This document shows positions 40,141 to 50,171 of a stretch of 64,000 bases of DNA, in pieces. This DNA comes from JAAGZL01 sp050291365. GTDB taxonomy: Bacteria; Pseudomonadota; Gammaproteobacteria; Chromatiales; Chromatiaceae. The notes under the pieces were generated by a model that searched no databases, was not told the DNA's origin, and saw only the letters and a list, made by a program, of their open reading frames with translations. How positions within the stretch are numbered: the stretch's first letter is position 1; each line of letters opens with the position of its first letter. The translations under genes were made by a program, and so were the position numbers. The stretch lies in contig JBNKJS010000016.1 in assembly GCA_050291365.1 (NCBI GenBank), positions 93,574-157,573 of the forward strand. Direction: 5' to 3'.

Positions 40141-40911
40141 CTAAACAGCTATATCTATCTGACTTGGGATGAGTACATCCATCCCAATCGGAAGATGGTC
40201 TGAGACCGAACAATCAACCACCCTTGAGTTTTCCACCTGGAGTCCCTTTGAGACCAGTATATGGTCCAGTTTTTTTAGCGGGCGCCAGCTTGGAAATGTC
40301 CCCTTGTCACATTGCGGCCTCTGCAAATCGGCCACATCCAGAAGATATTCAACCTCTTCTGAGTCAACACCGCAATTCAAATCCCCCATCACAATAGCAT
40401 TGGAATAACGACGAACCCTTTCCGCAATATATTCCACCTGCAACATCCGACTCCTGCGACCCAGCGCGAGATGTACTATACATACTAGCAGCATATCATC
40501 AGACGCCCCAAACTGGGCATAGATTGCGCCACGCCCCGGCAATCCTGGAAGCTTATGTTCACTCACACATCTTGGAGCAGTCCTGCTTAGCAAACCGTTA
40601 CTGTGTTGAGCAAACTTGCCCAGGCTGCGATTTATCTGCTTATACCAGAAAGGAAAACCTGCTCGATTAGCAAGATATTCTGTTTGGTCCACAAAACCAC
40701 TACGCAGACTACCGGAGTCAACCTCTTGTAGACCCACCAGATCATAACTCTTCAACATAGAGGCGATACGGTTAAGGTTCAGCAGCCTCTCTCGATGGGG
40801 CAAGACATGCTTCCAACTCTGGGTGACATAATGGCTATAACGTCTAGTATCCACACCACCTTGGATGTTATAACTCAATACACGCAGACGGCGGTGACCT
40901 CCACCTTCCAT
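40141..40911 (-). CDS. Endonuclease/exonuclease/phosphatase family protein
   Basis: 256 aa from the ATG at 40909-40911. EEP landmarks: LSYNIQGG near the N-terminus, GLQEVDSG (metal Glu), GDLNC (Asp/Asn) and SDHLPIG (His). Enzymes of this family cleave DNA or phosphoester bonds in RNA, lipids or nucleotides. It stands 11 bases upstream of the cyclase, in the conserved block. Substrate unknown. Confidence 0.82.
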   Translation of the reverse strand: MEGGGHRRLRVLSYNIQGGVDTRRYSHYVTQSWKHVLPHRERLLNLNRIASMLKSYDLVGLQEVDSGSLRSGFVDQTEYLANRAGFPFWYKQINRSLGKFAQHSNGLLSRTAPRCVSEHKLPGLPGRGAIYAQFGASDDMLLVCIVHLALGRRSRMLQVEYIAERVRRYSNAIVMGDLNCGVDSEEVEYLLDVADLQRPQCDKGTFPSWRPLKKLDHILVSKGLQVENSRVVDCSVSDHLPIGMDVLIPSQIDIAV

Positions 40912-40943
40912 CACCAAAACCTCACATTATGTCATTAATCGGA

Positions 40944-41591
40944 TCAAGTCTCGGGTTGCTTAGTGACAGCAGCCTTAGCCTTACGAACCTTATCAATCAA
41001 TTGATTCATCACCCCTATCATGGTCTCTGGCTCTTGACCACTAACCAAGTACTTTCCATCAATACCCAGAGCTGGCACCCCGTGAATGGAGTATTCCTCT
41101 GCCAAGACAGCGGCCTTGCGAGTACTTGTGAGTATAGCGAATGATTTCATCGCATTATGGTACTTAGGCATATCAATCCCATTTGCCTGAAGAAAACCAT
41201 CTATTTCAGCTTTCGTGCGCAGTCTCCTCTTTTCTATGTGTATAGCGTGAAATAACTTGCCATGAATCTCCGCACCGGCCCCAATCAGCTGCAATGCATA
41301 ATATGTCTTGGCAAGCCTTATGATTTCCGGCCGATCAAACATAGCTGGAACCTTCACAAAATCAACATCTTCAGGCTTCTGTTTCAGCCACTCCTCCAGA
41401 TAAGGCTCAAGATTGTTGCAGTGGCCACAGGCATACATAAAGAACCCATATATCTGAATACGCTTACCCTCAGCGCCAGACTGCTCAGGTTCCACTTTCT
41501 TATAGTGCACATCTTCCTGATACTCCTCCGAGGCTGCCAGTGTCACAACAGGAGCCATAAGCAACAGAGCTGCAATAAGAATTTTTCGCAT
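40944..41591 (-). CDS. dsbA: Thiol:disulfide interchange protein DsbA, CGHC active site
   Basis: 215 aa from the ATG at 41589-41591 (GAGG about nine bases upstream). Signal peptide MRKILIAALLLMAPVVTLA. Thioredoxin fold with the active site ACGHCNN instead of the usual CPHC; the cis-Pro in HGVPAL is present. Periplasmic oxidase forming disulfides. CGHC is the sequence of eukaryotic protein disulfide isomerase and would shift the redox potential. Downstream neighbours are the EEP gene and the cyclase. Confidence 0.88.
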   Translation of the reverse strand: MRKILIAALLLMAPVVTLAASEEYQEDVHYKKVEPEQSGAEGKRIQIYGFFMYACGHCNNLEPYLEEWLKQKPEDVDFVKVPAMFDRPEIIRLAKTYYALQLIGAGAEIHGKLFHAIHIEKRRLRTKAEIDGFLQANGIDMPKYHNAMKSFAILTSTRKAAVLAEEYSIHGVPALGIDGKYLVSGQEPETMIGVMNQLIDKVRKAKAAVTKQPET

Positions 41592-41788
41592 CTTTTGTTT
41601 CCTCGCTTCAATTTCTAGCGGCATTTTCGCTTTTTTCTTTAATTGGTTGCGCGCCTATAGCGAACCCCCAACTGCCGAGGCAGGTCATTTATGAATATAC
41701 CAAGTATATAATACCTATGTGACCAGCCTTAAGGCTCAGGGTTCAAATATTGCCTGTCGAAACCAGTCACAAATATCAACCATTCAGA

Positions 41789-41826
41789 AACAACAAAGGG
41801 CGGCCTTAAGGCCGCCCTTTGTTGTT
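41789..41826. terminator. Bidirectional intrinsic terminator after cytochrome c4
   Basis: A 17-bp perfect inverted repeat, AACAACAAAGGGCGGCC (41789-41805) and its complement (41810-41826), with a TTAA loop. It lies 20 bases beyond the cytochrome c4 stop on the minus strand. It separates cytochrome c4 from dsbA. Confidence 0.8.
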
Positions 41827-41846
41827 AATTCTTAGAGCAGATTAAC

Positions 41847-42452
41847 TCAACGCAAACCCTGAATGTACTGGGTAACTGCAGCAATCTCTGCGTCAGTCAG
41901 CTTGGCAGCAACACCCTGCATCATCTTTTGCATGTCGTTGGTGCGCGTTTTGCTGCGGAAGTCCTTCAGAGCCTTATCAGTATAGCCGGCATGCTGACCA
42001 CCGATACGAGGGAAACCAGCCGCAGGATTTCCCATACCCTTAGGGCCATGACATCCCATGCATGGTGCTGCACCGGTGACGGGGTTGCCTGCACGGTAGA
42101 TCCTCTCTCCCAGCTTAACCTGATCTGCATTAGCTGTTCCGTTAGTCTGTTTCTGGCTGCTGAAATAGGCGGCCAAATCCTGCATATCCTGATCAGTAAG
42201 AGGCAGAGCCATTGGAGCCATCAGAGGATCTTTACGTTCACCTGCCTTAAATGCCCGCAACTGCTTCTCAATGAAGAACTGGTGTTGCCCGGCAAGTTTT
42301 GGCCAGATTGGAGACAGGCTGTTGCCATCGGGCCCGTGACATGCAGCACAAACAGCAGATTTTTCCTTACCTGCCGCCGCGTCGCCTCCAGCCTGAACCG
42401 CGCTAGATGCAAAAACCAATACTATAGAAACTGTTGCTAGCCACTTACTCAT
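41847..42452 (-). CDS. Diheme cytochrome c4
   Basis: 201 aa. Signal peptide MSKWLATVSIVLVFASSAVQA. Two class I heme sites: CAACH near residue 35 and CMGCH near 132, each with a downstream Met ligand region (PLMAPM and DMQKMM). Periplasmic electron carrier to terminal oxidases. It shares a conserved block with dsbA, the EEP gene and dgcP. Confidence 0.92.
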   Translation of the reverse strand: MSKWLATVSIVLVFASSAVQAGGDAAAGKEKSAVCAACHGPDGNSLSPIWPKLAGQHQFFIEKQLRAFKAGERKDPLMAPMALPLTDQDMQDLAAYFSSQKQTNGTANADQVKLGERIYRAGNPVTGAAPCMGCHGPKGMGNPAAGFPRIGGQHAGYTDKALKDFRSKTRTNDMQKMMQGVAAKLTDAEIAAVTQYIQGLR

Positions 42453-42697
42453 GGTTAATCCTGTTATTAAAGTTGTCTGTAAATACCCACTAAATAATTC
42501 TATTTATCAGTGCCACTTGCCCTGAAAAAACTGTGCATGTATACCAGAATGTCCCTCATCTGGTCAAATTGAGTCATACTATGTAAGTATAAAAAGAGGC
42601 CTGTTGGAACTCCGTTTTCGCCCCATACATCGACCCAACCGTCCTAAAAACCAAGGTATTATTACAACTGCATCAACTCAGAGACGCCAAAATAAAC
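42453..42697. other. 245-bp divergent promoter region between cytochrome c4 and menF
   Basis: AT-rich with two or more possible promoters; no repeat or RNA structure seen. Confidence 0.4.
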
Positions 42698-44092
42698 ATG
42701 CTTGATCCACAGGCCCTAATAAACCACGTCAGCTCATACCTTAGGCGCGAATTAACAGCGGAGTTGGTAAAACAGAGCCAGACGCTCTCTATCACCCTGC
42801 CGGTTAAGGATCTCCGTCTACGTTCACTGCCTGATATAGATGGGGACTGGTTTTTCTGGAATCGCCCAGCTGATGACGAGATCATTCTCGGTCTGGGTCA
42901 CGCCATGCGTATCACCGCGTCCGGCCAAGATCGACTCGAAATCCTGGATCGAGGATTAAGGGAGATTCACCACAACTGGGAGCGGATTGACCCTGAACTG
43001 ACGGGATTCCGGCCCCTGAGTTATTTCTGTTTCGCCTTCGATCCCGCTGATCCGATGATAGGCCCATGGAATAGCCTGCCAAACTCTGGACTATTTCTGC
43101 CGGAACTTACACTACAACAGCGGGACAACCGCTGCGCGGCCTCGTTTAGTGTGGATCTGAGAAAAAACCAGGACATGGAAAGGATACAGCAACGCTGGAT
43201 GGTACTATTTTCCACCCTCTTAGCCTCACTGAACCAACCGCACACCACTCCAGGGTGTAAAACCGCCCTGAGCAGAATTTCCAGCTCTGCAGACCAGAGC
43301 AAGTGGCACCATATTGTAACCAAGGCCCAGGGCGCCATCTCCGCCGGGACACTGAAAAAAGTGGTCCCAGCCCGACACATGCGGGTACTAGCCGAGCACA
43401 AGCTGGACCCTAGCCGCCTCATGACCACCCTGGGATTCCTATATCCAAACAGCATGCTGCTTGCAGCCAGGATAGAAGAGCAGATATTTGTATCCGCCAC
43501 ACCAGAACGGCTGGCCAGCCACCATAACGGAGAAATCAGCTGTGACGCCATGGCCGGCACCATCCATCGCTCGGCCACAGAACAGAGAGACCATTATCTG
43601 GGCGAACTTCTTCTCTCCGACCCCAAGACAAGACACGAACACCAATTGGTGGTTGAAGACATCAATGCATCCCTGGAACCCATTTGTTCCAATATTAAAT
43701 ACCAGAAACAACCATCGCTCCTGCGTCTGCGCAACCTGCAACACCTCCATACCGAGATCTCTGGAAAGCTGAAACCAGACATCAACCTGCTACAAGCAGC
43801 ATCCAGACTGCATCCCACCGCGGCCGTTAATGGCTATCCCGGCCCCGAGGCAAGCCAATGGATCAAGCAGAATGAATCCTTCGACCGAGGCTGGTACGCA
43901 GGCGCAGCAGGCTGGATAGATTGCCATGGCGACGGTGAACTGGCCGTGCTACTGCGCTGTGCCCTGCTGGACCAGGATCAGGCAGATCTGTTTGCCGGAG
44001 CAGGTATTACCGACGGATCGGATGCTGATGCGGAGTATGCCGAGACAGAACTTAAGTTCGGCGTCATGCTTGAGGCCCTGGAAAATGCCTGA
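42698..44092 (+). CDS. menF: Isochorismate synthase MenF
   Basis: 464 aa chorismate-binding enzyme. C-terminal landmarks: KVVPARHM, the HLHTEISG block, LHPTAAVNGYPG and FDRGWYAGAAGWID. It converts chorismate to isochorismate with Mg2+, the entry to menaquinone. An isochorismate synthase for siderophore (EntC-like) is possible, but menD follows 66 bases downstream on the same strand. Confidence 0.9.
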   Translation: MLDPQALINHVSSYLRRELTAELVKQSQTLSITLPVKDLRLRSLPDIDGDWFFWNRPADDEIILGLGHAMRITASGQDRLEILDRGLREIHHNWERIDPELTGFRPLSYFCFAFDPADPMIGPWNSLPNSGLFLPELTLQQRDNRCAASFSVDLRKNQDMERIQQRWMVLFSTLLASLNQPHTTPGCKTALSRISSSADQSKWHHIVTKAQGAISAGTLKKVVPARHMRVLAEHKLDPSRLMTTLGFLYPNSMLLAARIEEQIFVSATPERLASHHNGEISCDAMAGTIHRSATEQRDHYLGELLLSDPKTRHEHQLVVEDINASLEPICSNIKYQKQPSLLRLRNLQHLHTEISGKLKPDINLLQAASRLHPTAAVNGYPGPEASQWIKQNESFDRGWYAGAAGWIDCHGDGELAVLLRCALLDQDQADLFAGAGITDGSDADAEYAETELKFGVMLEALENA

Positions 44093-44158
44093 TGGCGATT
44101 ATGAATAGCTAGCCTTATACTTTTCACAAAATATCCAACGAGGGAGAGCAATCACCGC

Positions 44159-45859
44159 ATGACCGATCAGGGAGCTGAAAACCTGCTCTGGGCAGATGCC
44201 CTGATGGACGGACTGAACGCAGCTGGGGTGCGGCGAGCCATCATCTCACCTGGATCCCGCTCCACCCCTCTGGTGCTGGCCGCAGGTCGTCATCCCAAAA
44301 TCGAGACCAGGACGCTAGTAGACGAACGCTGCGCTGCATTTTTTGCTCTGGGCCTGGCCAAATATGATCAGTCGCCGGTTGCTGTTATCGCTACATCCGG
44401 CAGCGCTTCAGCCCACTGGTATCCTGCCGTGATTGAGGCCAACCACTCCGGTATCCCGCTGATACTGCTGAGCGCAGACCGCCCGCCGGAGCTTCAGGGG
44501 TGCGGAGCCAACCAGGCCATAGACCAGACCCACCTGTTCAACCAGCAGGTACGGACATTCTTCGACCCGGGGCCAGCGGTCTCCAGCCCAGAGGGATTGG
44601 AACAGATCAGAGAGCTGGGGGTTGAGGCGGTGCACCAGGCGTTGGGCCAGAACCCGGGGCCAGTGCATATCAATCTGCCGTTTCGTGAGCCCCTGATCCC
44701 GGATGCCACACCTGCGCCGAACTACAAGCATCACAACATACCCGCCCCAAGACAGCAGCAACAGATTGATCCTGAACAGATAGAACGTATCCTGGCTATT
44801 ATTTACCAAGATCCAGGCATCATCATCTGCGGCCCCTCTGCACCTGATGCAGGCCTGCCCCAGGCAGTTACAGAGCTGGCTAGACGCCTGCATACACCCA
44901 TACTGGCCGACCCGTTGAGCAATCTGCGCTTTGGGGCGCACGGCCACTCCAACATCATCAGCTGCTATGACGGTTTTCTGCGCCACCAGGAATTTATTGA
45001 TCAAAACAGACCATCATGGGTACTGCGCTTTGGCGCCATGCCTGTCTCCAAGACGCTTATGCAGTATCTACAGCTGAGCGCACCTGCAACCATACTCTGC
45101 GCTCCGCGTGGGGACTGGCCAGATCCACTACATCAAACCAGCGAGATGGTACGCTCCAATCCAGTTGATCTCTGCAACCGACTCATGGAATCAGATCCAC
45201 AACCGATCTCAGGCGGCTGGCTTGAGAAATTTCAGCAGGCGGAACAGCAAACCAGCTCCATTCAACTAGCCAATGAGTCTGATCAACCTTGTGAATATCT
45301 GATAATCAAAGAGCTTATTCGGTCCATACCAGCAGATAGCATACTGTTCAGCGGCAACTCCCTACCGATCCGACACCTGGATTGCTGGAGCGGGAGTGCA
45401 ACCAAGCCCATGCGCATTATGGCCAACCGCGGGGCCAGTGGCATCGATGGCAACATATCCACCCTGCTTGGAGTTGGAGCCAACAGTGAGCGTGAAGTGT
45501 TTGGGCTACTGGGGGATCTAGCTTGCTACCACGACATGAACGGACTGCTGGCAGCGAAAGATATAGACGCAGTGATTGTGCTGCTGAACAATGGTGGTGG
45601 CGCTATATTTGGCTATCTGCCCCAGGCAGAACTGGAACAGTTTGAATCAAACTGGCTCACCCCGACCGGCCTGGATTTCAGCAAAGTAGCAGAGCTATAT
45701 TCCCTAAATTTCCATCGAGTAACCAGGCAGTCGCAGTTTTCTCCGACCCTGAATAACGCAACGGCAGAACCAGGACTCACTCTGATTGAGGTAATCATTG
45801 ACCGGGAACAGGCTCAGGCCCGGCATCAAACCTGGCTGGACGCAGTCACAAGCTCCTAA
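44159..45859 (+). CDS. menD: SEPHCHC synthase MenD
   Basis: 566 aa thiamine-diphosphate enzyme adding succinic semialdehyde from 2-oxoglutarate to isochorismate. The N-terminal domain shows ISPGSRSTPLVLA and the catalytic Glu in RTLVDERCAAFFALG; the TPP motif in the C-terminal domain is LLGDLACYHDMNGLL, followed by VVLLNNGGGAIFG. The ATG follows GGGAGAGCAATCACCGC. The 3' end overlaps the convergent channel gene by 4 bases. Confidence 0.93.
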   Translation: MTDQGAENLLWADALMDGLNAAGVRRAIISPGSRSTPLVLAAGRHPKIETRTLVDERCAAFFALGLAKYDQSPVAVIATSGSASAHWYPAVIEANHSGIPLILLSADRPPELQGCGANQAIDQTHLFNQQVRTFFDPGPAVSSPEGLEQIRELGVEAVHQALGQNPGPVHINLPFREPLIPDATPAPNYKHHNIPAPRQQQQIDPEQIERILAIIYQDPGIIICGPSAPDAGLPQAVTELARRLHTPILADPLSNLRFGAHGHSNIISCYDGFLRHQEFIDQNRPSWVLRFGAMPVSKTLMQYLQLSAPATILCAPRGDWPDPLHQTSEMVRSNPVDLCNRLMESDPQPISGGWLEKFQQAEQQTSSIQLANESDQPCEYLIIKELIRSIPADSILFSGNSLPIRHLDCWSGSATKPMRIMANRGASGIDGNISTLLGVGANSEREVFGLLGDLACYHDMNGLLAAKDIDAVIVLLNNGGGAIFGYLPQAELEQFESNWLTPTGLDFSKVAELYSLNFHRVTRQSQFSPTLNNATAEPGLTLIEVIIDREQAQARHQTWLDAVTSS

Positions 45860-48800
45860 TCTGACCCCTTCAAATCAACATCCGGCGCGATGGTACGCAG
45901 ATGCAGATCCAGCTGAGGGAAGGCTATCTCAATACCAGCATCTGCCAATGCTCTGTTCATGGCCATGTGCAGATCATGTTTAAGTGGCATGCGCCGCAGA
46001 CGCTCCCGCACAAACACCCTCACCTCAAAATTCAGAGAGCTCTCGCCAAACTCCACAAAAAACACTGTCGGCCGCGGCTCATCCAGCACCTCGGGGTGCG
46101 CATGCACCACGCCCATCATCACCTGTAATGCCTTCTCCGTATCCGAACCATAGGCAATACCCACACTAAACACCACGCGAGTAATGGGATCTGACAAGGT
46201 CCAGTTGACGAGTGGATTGATCAGGAAATTCTGATTTGGAATAACCTGTTCCTTGTTGTCCCAATCGGTAACCGTGGTTGCGCGAATGCGTATCCTGGAC
46301 ACGGTCCCGCTCAGGCCATCTATGGTCACGGTATCGCCAATCCTGATCGGCCTCTCGAACAAGATGATCAGACCGGAGAAAAAGTTGGCAAAGATCTCCT
46401 TCAGACCAAAACCCAGACCCACACCCATGGCCGCCACCAGCCACTGCACATCACTCCAGCCGAGGCCTAACAGATTCAATGCAATAAAAAATCCCGCCGC
46501 AATGATAGTGTAACGACTAACCATGGTAACCGCATATCGGTTGCCCGGTTCCAGCGAAAGGGGTTGCAGAACAGCTATCTCCAGTAGACCTGGCAGATTC
46601 CTTACCGCCACCAACATCAGTATCACTACGGCCGCAGCCAGCAACAGATCCCACAGAGAGACCGCCACCAAAGAATCCCCCGAAGCCTTATAGTGCCACA
46701 ACACAATCTCGTCCAGTCCCCCAAGAGCAGGGGTCAGGGTCGACCAGAGAATGAACATGCTCACGAAAAATGCAACAAAACCTAACATACGCAACAGCCG
46801 CTGCGTCTGCTCACTGATAGTGGCAAGGTTAATCTCCTCCAGCTCTTCCGCCTCATGCACCCCCTCACCAGCAGCATCTGCGGCCTCTTTCGCCGCCTTG
46901 CTCTCATGTGCCGCCTCTCTTCTGGCGCGGGCCTGCTTCAAGGCAAGACGTCTCTCTGCCACCATTAGCCAGCGCACAGCGAAGCTATGGAAGAGCAGGA
47001 TAAACACCCCTATGACAAAAGAAGCAAACAGAAGCCGCTTAAACAAAATGGCAGTGTAGTGATAGCCCTGGATAGTTAAAACCAGCAGACCAAAGGCCAA
47101 CAGAAACACCAATGGGTACCACAGCATCTTCAGCCGCAACCCCTGCACAATTACATGATTGGAGCGACTCAACGCACCGTGGCTCGGGTTTAGACTAATA
47201 TGGGCAAACCACAGCATAATGAGGGTGATCATCAGACTTGCCACTCGCCCCAACGAGCTCCAATACCCCTCTTCCAGCTCCAATTCCGTTATACCGCCGA
47301 TGAAGGCTATTATCACGAACAGCGGCGTGACCCAGGACAGGACCTTTCCATACACCTCAACCGCATATGGGTCCCAGCGCAGATGATTGCGCGCCAGGCC
47401 ATGGGGCATCACCAGATAGCGGCCAAACCTCAACACCAGATAGAGCGCCGATGCAGCCATGGCCGACATGCCAACGGCCCAGACAAAACTGGTGGTTTCA
47501 TTCTTAAATAGCAGCCAACCCACGCCTCCCACAACAAGGGCAGGAGGTAGAGCCAAGAGAAAGGTATAGGCAAGAGCCAACAATGAGTAGCGGAACCGAT
47601 CTTGGTTCACCTTCCCAATCTTTGGCACCACCGACTCCATCTGATCCAGCATACGTCTTCGCAGCATGGTCAGGACGGTAACCATCAACACCATAAACCC
47701 AACCCTGACCGGATACCGCATAATGGAGCTTTTTAGCTTGAGAGCGACCGCACCCCAGTTGTTCAAGTCGAACAACCAGACCAAGGCATCACGCATCTCC
47801 CCCAGATCAGCAAGCCCAAGAGGAGAGGCATTTGGTATCCACGCCAGGTTCTTATTCAAAAACTCCTGAAAGGCAACAACCTCACTGCTTAGCTGGTACT
47901 GTTCCAGACTTATGTCGCTCAAAACATTTTCATACCTATCATATTCCGCTGATAGCTTGTCGAGCAGCTTTATCCGGTTTTCAAGCAACTTTTCCATAGC
48001 CTTCGAGTAAGAAGTGAGCTGAGGCAGAGTCAGATCATCTGGCTGGTGCTTCGCAATAAATCGGGCAACTCCCTCATCATCAGCCAGTCGTTGCAACTCA
48101 TCAGTTAATCTAAACTGCTGAACTCGCACCTGTGACATCTGCTGACGATACTCATCCAACTTCAAATCCAGAAAACGCACATCCGGCAACGTCCTGTTTT
48201 GAGCCAACAGCAACTCCCCCAGGTACTCATCCATACCGGCGATATCAACCTGTTGCTGCACCCGCTCTCGGTCACGCTTGACCTGCTTTAGCTTGGTGAC
48301 TATCTCTGTACGCCTATCGAACAGCTTTTCTATCTCGCCAGCGAGCTCGCCCAGCTTGTGGCTGAGTTGAGAGTTGTACTCCGCCTCTTTCTGCACCATA
48401 GGGTGCTTGCCCAATGTTCCCTGTTTGACTTTCTCGGCGGCCTGTTGCTCCTTCTGCGCCTCTTGCGTCAACAACTTGTTCAGTCGATCCTGAAACAGCT
48501 CTACCTGCATTCTGGACTGTTTGAGTTTGTCCTGGGCCAACTCAACACTTATTTTTAAAATGGCCAGACGAGGCGTATAGCTAAGACGCTCCATCTCCAG
48601 CCGCTTGATCCTACTGTCCAGCGCACGCTTGGTTGCGAGTTGCTCAACTTGCTGGGCAGCAGAAATTGCCGCCTTGCCCTCTTCTATATCAGATGGTTTG
48701 GTTTCCTCATCATTCAGCTGCTTTTTTGCCTCTTGGAGTTCTGTGCTGGTTTGGTCCGGGCGCAGACGTTCTTTGCGCAACTCAGATTCCAGCCTGGTCA

Positions 48801-49230
48801 ATCTGCCCTGATCCAAATTTCTAGCGGCTATTGCCTTATCAAGTTGCCGTTTAAGCTCATCTTGATTCAGATTAAGCTTGATATCAGTTATCTTATCTCC
48901 CGCCTTGCGCTGAGCTTTTAGTTGTAACTCCAGTTTGACCAACTCCTTGGAGGAATCATTAATCACCCTCCTATATTCGGTTGCAAGCAGATCATCCTCT
49001 AGGGCGCTTTTGAGCTGAGCCTGGGCGCTGCGATAGAGGTCCAGCACCGTCTTCACATCCTGACCGGGATTTTCCAGGGCCTCCAGATCAGCAATACGCG
49101 ACTTGATCTGTTTTAGATCAAGCTCCTGAACAGCCAACTTATCGATCTTGGCCTCAACTTCGGCCGCAGCAGGGTCCTGCAGCAGAACTATGAACAGTGA
49201 AATAACTATAGAGATATGAATAAAACGCAT
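45856..49230 (-). CDS. Large mechanosensitive channel, MscK/KefA-like
   Basis: 1124 aa from the ATG at 49228-49230 (start uncertain; a TTG at 49254 is possible). After a signal peptide comes a periplasmic coiled-coil domain (about 25-480), then roughly eleven TM segments, and a MscS core (about 860-1115) with GLGFGLKEIFANFFSGLIIL and the beta domain (RIGDTVTIDG). It releases solutes on osmotic downshock. It lies on the opposite strand inside the men gene group and separates menD from menB. Confidence 0.88.
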   Translation of the reverse strand: MRFIHISIVISLFIVLLQDPAAAEVEAKIDKLAVQELDLKQIKSRIADLEALENPGQDVKTVLDLYRSAQAQLKSALEDDLLATEYRRVINDSSKELVKLELQLKAQRKAGDKITDIKLNLNQDELKRQLDKAIAARNLDQGRLTRLESELRKERLRPDQTSTELQEAKKQLNDEETKPSDIEEGKAAISAAQQVEQLATKRALDSRIKRLEMERLSYTPRLAILKISVELAQDKLKQSRMQVELFQDRLNKLLTQEAQKEQQAAEKVKQGTLGKHPMVQKEAEYNSQLSHKLGELAGEIEKLFDRRTEIVTKLKQVKRDRERVQQQVDIAGMDEYLGELLLAQNRTLPDVRFLDLKLDEYRQQMSQVRVQQFRLTDELQRLADDEGVARFIAKHQPDDLTLPQLTSYSKAMEKLLENRIKLLDKLSAEYDRYENVLSDISLEQYQLSSEVVAFQEFLNKNLAWIPNASPLGLADLGEMRDALVWLFDLNNWGAVALKLKSSIMRYPVRVGFMVLMVTVLTMLRRRMLDQMESVVPKIGKVNQDRFRYSLLALAYTFLLALPPALVVGGVGWLLFKNETTSFVWAVGMSAMAASALYLVLRFGRYLVMPHGLARNHLRWDPYAVEVYGKVLSWVTPLFVIIAFIGGITELELEEGYWSSLGRVASLMITLIMLWFAHISLNPSHGALSRSNHVIVQGLRLKMLWYPLVFLLAFGLLVLTIQGYHYTAILFKRLLFASFVIGVFILLFHSFAVRWLMVAERRLALKQARARREAAHESKAAKEAADAAGEGVHEAEELEEINLATISEQTQRLLRMLGFVAFFVSMFILWSTLTPALGGLDEIVLWHYKASGDSLVAVSLWDLLLAAAVVILMLVAVRNLPGLLEIAVLQPLSLEPGNRYAVTMVSRYTIIAAGFFIALNLLGLGWSDVQWLVAAMGVGLGFGLKEIFANFFSGLIILFERPIRIGDTVTIDGLSGTVSRIRIRATTVTDWDNKEQVIPNQNFLINPLVNWTLSDPITRVVFSVGIAYGSDTEKALQVMMGVVHAHPEVLDEPRPTVFFVEFGESSLNFEVRVFVRERLRRMPLKHDLHMAMNRALADAGIEIAFPQLDLHLRTIAPDVDLKGSD

Positions 49231-49340
49231 AAACTGTGTCAACAGACTCTCCAAACAACAACCAGATATAAAATGTTATTGTAAACCTTACGCCTTCTTT
49301 GAAAAAATATCACCACACTACAAACAGAGGCAACGATTAC

Positions 49341-50171
49341 ATGGGCAATAAAATAGAGTGGCAAGTTCCTAAGAATTTAGAGTTTGAAGATATCCTATAT
49401 CACCAGGCGGAGGGGATAGCCAAGATCACCATCAACCGTCCTCATGTACGCAACGCCTTCCGACCCAAAACGGTACAGGAGATGGGACAAGCCTTTCGAC
49501 GCGCCCATCTAGACCCGGATATTGGGGTGATAATACTCACCGGGGCCGGAGACAAGGCCTTCTGCTCCGGTGGTGATCAAACCATACGCGGCGATGGCGG
49601 TTATAAGGACGACAGTGGAGTGGAACATCTGAACGTTCTGGAGTTGCAACGCCAGATCCGCACCCTACCCAAGCCGGTGATAGCCATGGTGGCAGGCTAC
49701 GCAATAGGGGGCGGCCATGTACTGCATCTGATCTGCGATCTCAGCATTGCCGCCGACAATGCTGTATTTGGCCAGACTGGACCCAGGGTAGGGAGTTTCG
49801 ATGGTGGCCTGGGCGCAGGACTGCTGGCCCGCACCGTTGGCATGAAAAAGGCCAAAGAGATCTGGCTGCTCTGCCGTCAATACGACGCCCAGCAGGCCCT
49901 GGAAATGGGACTGGTCAACACTATGGTTCCCCTGGCCGAGCTGGAGGCAGAGACCCTGCAGTGGTGTAGAGAGATGCTTAGCCTCTCCCCCACCGCCCTG
50001 CGTGTCCTTAAAGCCGCCTTCAACGCAGAGACCGACGGATTGGCTGGAATCCAGGAGCTGGCCGGAAATGCTACGGCGCTGTTCTATCAGACCGAAGAGG
50101 CACAGGAGGGAAGGGACGCATTTGTGGAGAAGCGCAAGGCTGACTTCAGCAAATTTCCGCGGCGTCCATGA
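49341..50171 (+). CDS. menB: 1,4-dihydroxy-2-naphthoyl-CoA synthase MenB
   Basis: 276 aa from the ATG at 49341; an upstream TTG is a less likely start. Crotonase fold: NRPHVRNAFRPKTVQEM, oxyanion loops (CSGGDQ, YAIGGGHVLHLICDLSIAA) and FGQTGPRVGSFDGGLGAG. The distinctive MenB feature is Asp/Ser/Tyr chemistry in the bicarbonate-independent or dependent class; the SGGDQ motif is typical. It closes the second ring of the naphthoquinone. Its stop overlaps the menA start (ATGA). Confidence 0.92.
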   Translation: MGNKIEWQVPKNLEFEDILYHQAEGIAKITINRPHVRNAFRPKTVQEMGQAFRRAHLDPDIGVIILTGAGDKAFCSGGDQTIRGDGGYKDDSGVEHLNVLELQRQIRTLPKPVIAMVAGYAIGGGHVLHLICDLSIAADNAVFGQTGPRVGSFDGGLGAGLLARTVGMKKAKEIWLLCRQYDAQQALEMGLVNTMVPLAELEAETLQWCREMLSLSPTALRVLKAAFNAETDGLAGIQELAGNATALFYQTEEAQEGRDAFVEKRKADFSKFPRRP

